From Mariannaea sp. PMI_226 (taxonomy: Eukaryota; Ascomycota; Sordariomycetes; Hypocreales; Nectriaceae), in NCBI GenBank assembly GCA_024336345.1, contig JANFOG010000008.1, positions 744,001-808,000 of the forward strand: DNA of 64,000 nucleotides. Reading direction: 5' to 3'. Shown here one piece after another: positions 54,888 through 64,000 of this stretch (the stretch's first letter is position 1; every line of letters begins with the position of its first letter). The position numbers and the translations under genes were made by a program. The notes under the pieces were generated by a model, which worked only from the letters and a program-made list of their open reading frames with translations, was not told the origin of the DNA and ran no database searches.

Positions 54888-57017
54888 ATCTTATCGAATG
54901 GGTTGGGTTAATGGCGATCGAATCTCGCGGTAGATGAAAATTTTTGTTGGATAATTATCTCTTGCAGCTTGTTGCTCGTTTGTCAACCAGTCGTTTCTCG
55001 TGATGGGCATCAGCACACGCAAGCAGCCCGTTCGCCGACGATGCGCCTCAGATCACCATCGCCGGCAATCTTGCTGGGACTTGTTGCTATTGGAGTGACA
55101 GAGAGAGAGAGAGAGAGAGAGAGAGTCTCCTGTCTATTATTCCTTTGCCACCTGCTTCTTTATCTTTTCTCTTGTCTCCTCGTCACCTCGTCACCTTGCT
55201 TCTTCCTGCCTCTGCTTTGCTTCTTCCACCTCTGGTGACTTTGTGCTTGTTCTTATTCTTCCTTGCTTTTCGCTCGTCGTCAGCCGTTTAGGCGAGAAGG
55301 GAGGGGTATAGCGCGAGCAATGTCTGACTTCTTTGCCGTAATCACTCCAGTGCTGGTCCAAGCAACAATATAATTGTCTTGGTGTTTCGGACCTTAGTGG
55401 ATACCTCTACACAACTTTTTGGTGTGTTCTGGCTCTTCGTGATGTGATAGTGAAGAGGAAGGGAAAATGGGATAAAGATGAGGAGTAACTGGATGATTAA
55501 AAAAAAGGGTAGCTGAATGTACGCTGTAGGGTTGGAAAAAAGAGAGCAACAGAGGGAAATATCTGGTGTGTTTTCCCCGTCTTCCTTCTCGGGGTAACCT
55601 GTTGAGGTCTTCGTAGAATCACCGGACGACGACTGCACAACGACCACTTCTCCAGGGATCAGCCGCTCTGCACACGTTCACCAAACCAGCGAAACAAAGC
55701 TGCGGACGGGCTCTATAGCGCAGACACCAGGGTCCTTGTCAGTCGCAAGACCCGCTAGGACCATGATCCGATAGGAAAGGTAGCGGGCCTAGGACGCCGG
55801 CCCGCATGTTTTGGTTGTTGTGGTTGCGCCTCGTCTCCGGGGCAACGGCGCCATATCTTGGGATTCTCTTGGTGGGGTTCAATTTTTTTGGTGTGCAATT
55901 CTCGCTCTCTGTTCCCTCCACGTGCCGCTCGGACGGCGTGCGCCACCGACAGACACTATTAGCTGCGCTGACTTGCAAACGGAAATGTTCACCTGCGTTA
56001 GTTGGTCCTTCAGTTTTGCTCCTCTGCTCTCTTACTCGTCCGTGAATCACGGGCCCAGGTGCCTATGCACGTCGTATAGGTGGGCTTGTGATTGCGGCTG
56101 CGTCCAAGTTCCGATACCTCGCCTGCGTCTACTCTCCGTCCTCTTTTTGTTCTGCAGGTATAGCCTACATAGTACATCTACTTACTTATGGATTACGTAT
56201 TCTTCCTACTGGAAGCCCATTCCTGGCTCGCTCACTTGACGACGCCCTGCCAAGGTCCCCTCATGGGTGAGACAGGGACGTGATTCACCCCATCAACCAA
56301 AGCCACAACCTGTCCCCCTAAACCCCTTCGCACTCTCTAATTCTAAGACCTAATTACTCTCTCGTATCACCCGAAAGCCATTGCAGCTGAAATTCCCATC
56401 CCCGACTTATACTCCGTCCCTGGACACTGTTCCACACCTATAATCAATACCTCTGCCGAGGAGGACAGGTATTCGCTCTATTTAGGCGACCTGGCTCTGA
56501 GCTACTCCATAAAATTGCTCTGCTACCCAGATCACCAATTCGTTTCAACGCCGCCTAGTTACACAGTAGTTATTTATCCATTGAATGGTGAGCGTATTCA
56601 GTATCAGGGCATCCGAAAAAAAAAAACGGCTGGACATTGGGCCCTGGTCTCCTCTATTTGATCAATGGGTATAGAGGTTGCAGTAGTGCACAATAAGTGG
56701 ATAATAATTGATTAATATATAGTTCATCGACTCGTGCATACGTTATGATTTAAGCAGCCAATGGCCATCCTGGCCTCACCATGCTTCACAAGAAATTCGT
56801 CCGAAACCATATTAATAGAAGCGATCCATTGCCATGTTAATGTATCCTTCCCTAGCAATATACCAATTTTCCCATTGTTCAATTTCCAGTACATTGAATC
56901 AACAAATCCATCTGATAATCAAATTCCGTCATCCAGCTTCGCCTCCCTCTTAACAAACACATACCCTGCCAGCCTATAAAAGCTAACAGGTACTTGGGTA
57001 TCAAATATTATCCTCTT
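54888..57017. other. Intergenic region upstream of the kelch gene
   Basis: Promoter of the kelch gene and 3' end of the channel gene. It contains a (GA)n microsatellite (55101-55126), pyrimidine-rich DNA (55130-55240) and a CACGTG at 55919. Open frames here lack domains. Confidence 0.5.
55101..55126. repeat. (GA)n microsatellite
   Basis: About 13 GA dinucleotides, 214 bp upstream of the kelch gene start. Confidence 0.8.
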
Positions 57018-59878
57018 CTAATAGTAAATCTTCTCATTCCAGATGGGGGGGCGAGCATCGACCGTATCCCACACAATGTTGTTCTTATCGTCCAGAGAGC
57101 AGCCCTCATCGGTGATGGGAATAATCTTACTGGTAAGAGCAACCTCTTGCTTCGAAACCCCGGCGGGGTCCTCAGGAATCCAGAGAACAGGGGTTGGGCT
57201 AGTAGCAGACGGAGGGAAGTAGGCGTTGGCTTGGACCTCCTCTGTGTACTGGCGCTCAAGCTCGGCAACTTGGTCTTGGGGCACGAGGTTGCGGAGGGTC
57301 TGGTAATCAGCATAGATCCAGGGCTTTAGCCACTTCATGAAAAAGTTGCCCTTCTTCGCGGTGGAACCAGGCTGAACGTTGCTGAGGACGTGCTTGCCAG
57401 AGCCTTCCTCATTGGTGTTTACTTGGCCAACTTCGGCATCCGATACTGGGTTGCTCCTTTGAATAGCCTCCTCCTCAACCTGGAGGCTTCGAGGGAGACT
57501 GTACAAAAGAGGGTCAAGGGCGCTAGAAAGGGTAATTTGGTACAAGATAGTGAAAATGAGGAAAATAGCCATGAGGACCGCAGGTCCAACGGCCTTCGAG
57601 ACTGCAAACAGTCCGACCATGCACACTTCGGCAAGGTAGATGCCGACGAAGAGCTGTTTCAGAGCACGAGGATAGATCAAGCCACGGGTATCGATGACGG
57701 TATCTGTTACAAAGAGAACGTTGTATCGGTAAGCGAGGTAGAAGAGACCCATGGCCAACGTGGACCAGAAAAGTATCAGGGGAGCGATGACCGCATAGGT
57801 GATGCCTGGAAATGGTTAGCCAATGCAAAACTTGAGGAACACTGGTTGCACGTACTGATGACTGCAATGTTGGTGTAAACGGGGAGCAAGCTGCCCCAAG
57901 ACAGACTGCTAAGGGTGGTCCACTTGGTGTACATGGCTCGTGGAGTGCCAGCAAGGAACTTGTAAAAGAGGCGGAAGATGACGCAGCCAACAACTTGGGT
58001 CAGGACACCCGTGGCAATGGTAAGACCTTGAACAATAAAATAGGAAATGTAAAAGTTAGATGAGGTAGGGAGTGAGTTGGACAGTATATCGAACACGCTT
58101 CCGGGATCCTCAACGATCTGGACAACAGCAGTCGAAGCGGTATTGGTGATGGTTTGGATCAGGAAGACCTGGACGACCTGGAAGACAAAATAGGCGTTCT
58201 GGGTAAAAAGCTCAGCCCGAGAGACAGTGACAGCACCTGAGAACCTGGCGCATATGCGTATAATGACAGGGACTAAAGACATGAGAATTGAGAGAGCGAC
58301 GGCTGGCAGCAGGCCAGAAATGACACCCAAAATTGGCTGATAGTAGTGTTAGCGCAAGGGCATACGAGAGAGAAAACAGAGAGAACCCAACTTACCTTAG
58401 GGATATCACCAAGCCATGTCAGACCAGGAAGCTGCTTCAAGGTGTTCACCTGGGCGATGATACCGACAATACCAACAGGGATGGCCCAGAAAATGATCAT
58501 TACCGCAATAAACGCGTAGACAACATAACGACGAACAAAGAGCTGCCACCAGGGGATGAATAAGCTCTTCCAGATGACCTCGTTGGGCTGAACACCGACA
58601 TAGCGAGGGGCCATGTGGAGAGCATGGTGATGGGTGACAGTCTGGAAGGCAGCTTGGGCATCGGACTGGGTGTGGAACTCGACAAAAACGGCGGGCGCCT
58701 TCTTGAAATTTCCCTGAACAAACTCGCCCTGCGCAGCATCAACTTGGGGGATGAGCTTGTGAAGCTCCTCACGACCCCACTCAATCGTATCAACCTTCTC
58801 TCCGATGAGGCCCAGGGGACCAAGACGGTGTGAGGGGCGCTTCTTGTTCGGGATCCAGCGAGCAGCGATACTTCCCGACTCGGGATCGGTATTAGGGGGT
58901 GTTTTCTCGCCGCTTCCACCCTTCTTCATGGCAGCAACTCGGGCCTTATTGACGAGCTTGAGCAGCTTCACCTCGGCCTTCTCCAGCTTCATTGCAGCGT
59001 CGTCACGATCGCCCACCAATTTGTCGAGGTCTGTAGCATCGCCTACAATCCAGACATTCTTAGCAGAGTTGTTGAAGAGGCTGCGGACACGAGTTTCATC
59101 AAGGAAATCCTCCGGGACAGAAGTGAAGAGAACTGTGCGGGAGGACATGCGCTTCGCATAGGTAGGCGAGAGGAGGAATGCCTGGCGGACATTGATGTAG
59201 AAGATGCATTCTCGAAGGATCATATACATCAAAAAACCATAGACAATCCATGCGACAAAGGTGTGGGCGTAGAGGCGATTCTTGCCTGAACCAGTGATAT
59301 CGACGTTGCTGTATGAAAGAATCTCGAGCTGACTCATGCCTCCGCCACCAGTAGCGTTGACGGGGAAAAGAATAGGCCAGGTGATGCAGAGACTAACAAA
59401 GCAGATGGTGCAGAGAATACGAAGGTACCGGATAAAGAGATAAGAGTCGAGACTCTGGTGCTGGAGGGCGTACGTATCGGGGATCTTCCAGAATGAGCCC
59501 ATCCAACCAAAGAAGCCGGGCTTGAGTTCGGGACTTCGTTCACTGTCGTGGTATTAGAGAAGTGTTTAAGGGATAAACGACGCAATACAATCGAGCAGCG
59601 CGTACCTTTCGCGGATAGAGCCAAGATAGGTCCTAGGCGCATAGAAGCGAGTTTGCGACCGTCGCATAAACAAGAAAATGATGAAGTAGACAAGCGAGAT
59701 GATCAGAACGGGGATCAAGGTGTCAAGCATGCCTGATTCTCAGTTAGCAAACCCATACTGTCACAAACCAAGATCACAACGTGAACGAACCCCATGCTGA
59801 CTGCGGCTGAGCACCACGAGCACCGCCGCTGTTATTCGTGCCCCCCAGATTCTTTTTGATCCAATCGACAAACCCCAT
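57018..59878 (-). CDS. CSC1/OSCA/TMEM63-family cation channel (DUF221)
   Basis: A calcium-permeable, stress-gated channel family (yeast Csc1, plant OSCA, animal TMEM63), some members opened by osmotic or mechanical stress. Exons in transcript order 59791-59878, 59606-59732, 58396-59542, 57856-58336 and 57018-57805 join in frame (phases 1, 2, 0, 1) to 876 residues. It has an extracellular N-terminus, helix 0 (LIPVLIISLVYFIIFLFM), the cytosolic PHM7_cyt RRM-like region (about 190-360, with RTVLFTSVPEDFLDE and AVFVEFHTQSDAQAAFQTV), APRYVGVQPNEVIWKSL, and the RSN1_7TM domain (about 375-700; WWQLFVRRYVVYAFIAVM, GVISGLLPAVALSILMSLVP, YFIVQGLTIATGVLTQVVG). A PHM7_ext-type C-tail ends at WNEKIYY. The short first exon MGFVDWIKKNLGG is supported by the GTTCGT donor and a TCAG acceptor giving a glycine codon. 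Confidence 0.92.
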
Positions 59879-62800
59879 GATTGCGGCAGGCCAACAGCCT
59901 CAGGGAGCCGGATAACTGGTTTGTTTATGCCCGAATCCCCTATCGGCAAGAGACTGGGTTGTTGCGAAGAATTGAATCGCTAGTCGGATAATTGCGGTGT
60001 AAAGGAAGAAATTAGGCACAAGAAGGAAAAAAAAAATCAACACCGAAACTCAAGATTGAGAAAGGGATGCTGGGTGGTTAAGACTCTCTTTGGGCTCGCG
60101 CTGGTGATTAGACAGGGCGGTGGAGGTTCGCAAAAGGTGGAGGACCTGGACCAGCTGGATATTGGAGCTAGTGGTGCAAGTCTGCAGGAGAGATTGTTGC
60201 TGGGGGGTGGTGTGCCGGTCCGGGGGGGCGTGCTATATAGGTTGACAGTAGAGGGAGGTGTGGGCTGGTACTATGTAGTAGTAGTGGCGGTGGTGGTGGT
60301 GGTTGGCGTGGAACCAGGCAATTGCCAAGTAAATTACCTGAGTTTGACTGCAATCGTGAAGCTGCAACCGGCGGGAATGGATTTCTCGCTGGCACCGCTG
60401 AGAATGACGTTGGGCGAGTGGATGACAACCTTATTTCAAGACCTTGCCAGCAAGAAGGGTAAGGACAGGACTCTTGACATAATATGAGCACCCAGCGCCT
60501 ACAGAGCATTAATTAGCGATAGGAGGCCTCAAGAAGAATGGGCAGGCCTCTAACTACCTGTTGACAATGGACAAGGCCTACGAGACGAACAAGAGGGAGA
60601 GCTCAACCCAAATGTCAATGTCTCAGCTCAGTAGGTACGGGCTCAGCAAGACGAGCTCGGTTCTGGACCGGTCCAAGCGCACAGAAGGCGCGTGAAGAGC
60701 GCAGTATGTGAAACAGGAAGCGATGACAAGCGAAGCATACACGCTCTCACTCACACTGGTCAAGATGGATTATTTTCTTCTGCTTAACTGTGGGCTGTGC
60801 TGGTTCCCCGTCGACCTGGTTCAGCTGGTCGTGGTGGTTGGTGTGCTTCGTTCGGCGTGGACGAGCGCTACCTGAGGCTGCACTGGGTGGTTGGCACTCA
60901 ATAATGGTGTGTGTGGCTCTGACGACCGACCTCTTCAGCTTTGCCGAGTTTCTCCTGCAGTTTCCTTTCTTTTGCTGCCAGCTCGCAATGCCGGATGTGT
61001 CGATTCTTATCCTATGCCGTGCTGGAGCAAATGTTGGGTTCAAGCCTGAGCCGCTGTGGTCGACTGATTGACGTAGTTTTGCAGTCCTCTGCATCATCAG
61101 GGCCAGGGTAACGTCGGATACGTCACAGGGATCCCAGAGGATGCATTGCCAAGTCCCTGAAACCTAAAGCTTGGCAGCACCCTGGACGAACCTCAAAGTA
61201 AGTTTGGCTTGCTCGACAAGTATCTGCTGCATCAAGTACTGTACTTTATTCGAAATCACCTCGCAGTGAGTCGATGTTTGTGTCTGCTAACCCCGTTCCC
61301 ATCCTACTGTTCTCAACTGTCCATTTTCGTATTTTGCTTGTCCAAGTTGAACACTTTGGACGAGAATTGTACCTCTTGATCGCCCAGCTTGTTACCTTTG
61401 CCAGAACCCAATTGCCAATCCCTCATCACCCTTGCTTCTGCGTTGAACAAACACGGGAAATCCTGCAGAGCGCGGTCTGAGCATCGCAGTTCAATGCGGA
61501 CCGGGGGTGTCATGCGGTGATCCCCACGCCGCAGCATCAATCACTTTCTTTTCACGAACGATAGCACGACGTGTTGCCGATTTCCGTGCATCGGTAGATC
61601 TCCAAGAGAAGAGAGCCCACCAGCCCTTGGCTTGAGGAGTGAAGGTAGGTCTTACATGTAAGTACAGTACATAGTAGGTATAGCATGCACGGCCTAACGA
61701 CGCCATAGGAGTACTGGTACGCTGAAGAGCATGCGGCCCCTCCCATCGGCCCAGAAGCAGGCGGGATGACATCTCCCTCAGCCCAAGCTGCATGCCTTCA
61801 AACGACCAGACGCTGAAAACTTTGATTTCACGGAGAAAATAAGGCAGTCTTCCTCCGGGATCATGGCTTCTGGGTGATCATCTCCTTTCACATCCTGGCC
61901 ATGTAACCCTGTATCCCGACGTTTAAAAAAGCTTTTGTTCTCTGGCTCCGGCACATGAATACCAAGGCAATCAAGCACCAGCTTTCTCTCCTGAAAGGGG
62001 CGTGCGGAAGTGAAGAGCTCATCTCGGCTGATCAGCGGGACGCTTAGCACCTGGCCGGTGTGCCAATACTTACATACTGGCCTGTGGGGCCTTGGAATTA
62101 TACCCGCAGTAGCTGCATCGACCTCCACTTACAGATTGTCACTGGGCTTTGCTTGAGCTCCCAGCTAGCTACCTTCAGTACAATACGTTTCGTCGATCAG
62201 TGTTGGTACTTGTGCTGCCACTTAAGATCGTCAAGTACACCATGCTGGTACCTAGTGCCTAGGGCGAGTTTGAGTTCATTGTGTATGTTGCCGTTCATGA
62301 TATCCTCTCCAAGCTGTCCTTCTACAGGTCACACATTACAGTTTGGCATTTCTGTCTGTTCTACCTTATTTTCAGGGGACAATAGAGGCAGTGCGTCAAG
62401 ATTGGACGAGACCAGAAGTGACGAAATAAATGAAACACGATACCATGGTACGGAGCGCATTGGGGCGGTTGTTGGTGTTACAGATTGCGACGTCGACGGA
62501 GCACCAAGGAGCCCATTTTTTTTTTAATTGCTTCTGGTGATTTTGTCATACTCACTACTCCCTCACTACTCCGTACACCGCAACACTTTACGATAGAACA
62601 CATGAGAAGCTGTGTATGTAGGTAGGTTGCCATTGTCCCACCTGCCAGCCCATGATCCTCTTTGCACCACCTATTTCGTCCAGAGGCCAAGGTACCAATG
62701 GTACCTCTACAACTAAACAATGGATCATGGTGATGTCAAAGACAACCCGCCCCCTTCCTTCTAGAGTACTGTTGTTCCCTTTGTTATTCATCGTTCTTAA

Positions 62801-64000
62801 GGATGCTCTCCTGAGTGTTCATAACCCCTAGGGTCAGTTTGGTGCGAAATGCTGGTACGTCCCGTGCTCCTTAGGATGTTGCCAAACCCCGATGGGACAC
62901 TTCCCGAGGTCATTAAATGATTGCCGCGACGGCGGCGAAAATCTGTCGTATCCTTGCCTCTTTTCGCAAAGCATCCCTTACACCATCGGCTCCAACTCTC
63001 TGTCTCTGGTGCTCTGGTGCCTTTTCTACGCGTTCATCATCCGGGCCAGTCTCTAGCCGCGATACATCTACGTAATAGTAATGAGCTTTTGTGTTCACTG
63101 ATTGAGATGCTTAGGCAGTACGATGCCCTATATGGCCTTCCATGACGGAGCTTGGTTGTCGATCTGCCCCTCTGCTTGGCGCGCTACCGTACGGGCTAGT
63201 TGCATAGTGTCCAGGTGAATTGCAAAAGCTGCCCGCGACTAATTTCCGTTGGTGCCACGATTTTCTGATCGTGCTTCAGGAACTACAGAGCCCAAATCGT
63301 CCACGTCAGAAGCCGGGCAGCTCTCCGCCAGAACTCCGTTTTCGTCAACTAACTTCCAGTAGCCTCCCCGAGAATGGTCTCCATAATCTCAAAGTCATTT
63401 GACCCGAGTCTTTGAACATCTTGTCTCTGATCACCGTCTTTCGATCGGCTCTCAGATAGCCGATGGTGTCTTTCATCGTTCAGTTGCGTTCATCCTCTTT
63501 TTCTTATGATCGGAGCTACCGACTCCCCCCACAAAGAACAAGGGCCAACACAATCCTCAGCGGACCAAGAATGACAAGCAGGCCTCAGTTGGCGCCTTCA
63601 CACACGCGGCACGCTAACATCAATGCTGGCTCAGCTGAAATGGCCAGTCTCACCCCACCATATAGTCCTGACTGGCCAGTCCCAACCCCTGTAGCTTCAT
63701 TCATTTGTTCCACCCTATCCTTGTGACCTTGTGCTGGGAAAAAAAAAATCAGAGCTCCGCCACAACTACCATTGGGCCAAGGCCACGCCTACCCGTCGTG
63801 GTATCCTTCACATGGCTTTTACTACCGTAGGGCCAGCGAGCAACTTGTCCGAGACACAAATCCACAAATTTCAACGACTGGACAGCTTCATCAGTATCCC
63901 ATCTACTCAGTCAGCTCGCTCATCAATTGTTTTTACGGTTGGCTCAAGAGTTGGGCACCCTGCGTTAGTTCTCTTGCTTCAAGTTTCAGACAATGTAAAA
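59879..64000. other. Gene-poor right end
   Basis: The left part holds the channel gene promoter, with a GT/GGT-rich stretch at 60270-60305. Beyond it no frame has a recognised domain. A minus-strand open stretch at 61778-62128 (117 codons, no ATG) has a somewhat protein-like composition and could be a fragment. A TACTCCGTA copy lies at 62567. Genes starting beyond the window cannot be judged. Confidence 0.5.
62567..62575. repeat. Dispersed 9-mer TACTCCGTA (complement), copy 4
   Basis: Exact complement of TACGGAGTA, preceded by two CTCACTACTC words. Confidence 0.6.

Noticed and set aside
60747..61097. 116-codon minus-strand frame starting with ATG
   Set aside because: Composition is generic and it overlaps an equally long plus-strand frame; no domain or splice support.
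1..64000. Biosynthetic gene cluster or defence system
   Set aside because: There is no polyketide, peptide synthetase or terpene backbone enzyme, no cytochrome P450 set, no NLR-like gene next to the HET gene, and the genes belong to unrelated basic functions.

Overview
The window is nuclear DNA of a filamentous ascomycete (Pezizomycotina, most likely a Sordariomycete and plausibly Hypocreales). The evidence is short introns of about 45-190 nt with GTAAGT/GTATGT donors and CTAAC-like branch sites, fungal families such as HET, WSC, zinc-cluster regulator and fungal DUF300 proteins, and intergenic DNA rich in TAGGTA/ACCTAGG and TACGGAGTA words. No bacterial, viral, organellar, rRNA, tRNA or CRISPR signal was seen. 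The species cannot be fixed from sequence reading alone.

Layout. 1-1379 (+): 3' end of a fungal_trans zinc-cluster regulator. 2411-4847 (+): dynamin-superfamily GTPase. 5673-8152 (-): Pho84-type phosphate:H+ symporter with a long C-terminal tail. 8153-15198: a gene-free interval of about 7 kb. 15199-18194 (+): homeodomain plus C2H2 zinc-finger regulator. 18747-20414 (-) and 21399-28806 (+): homoserine O-acetyltransferase and the mRNA-export scaffold Tho2, sharing a 984-bp divergent promoter that holds a TCACGTG box fused to an 18-bp GATA palindrome. 31575-33282 (+): TMEM184/DUF300 membrane protein. 34208-36397 (+): HET-domain protein. 37730-39092 (-): WSC-domain cell-surface sensor. 39093-48466: a second gene-free interval of about 9.4 kb. 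48467-49588 (+): membrane-anchored PI-PLC-X protein. 51114-54887 (-): kelch-ectodomain membrane protein. 57018-59878 (-): CSC1/OSCA/TMEM63 cation channel. 59879-64000: no gene I can support.

How the parts relate. The genes do not form a biosynthetic cluster. The first half is nutrient and housekeeping functions (phosphate uptake, methionine synthesis, mRNA export) with two regulators. The right half is strikingly rich in membrane or cell-surface proteins (TMEM184, WSC sensor, PI-PLC, kelch receptor-like protein, OSCA channel); a functional link between them is only an inference. The two long gene-free intervals are flanked by divergently transcribed genes and contain short tandem and inverted repeats but no recognisable transposon. 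I found no clear new multigene system. The most unusual signals are regulatory: the MET2/THO2 composite palindrome, three inverted repeats just upstream of the homeodomain gene, and short upstream ORFs in several leaders. All exon boundaries were derived by hand from splice signals and reading-frame continuity.
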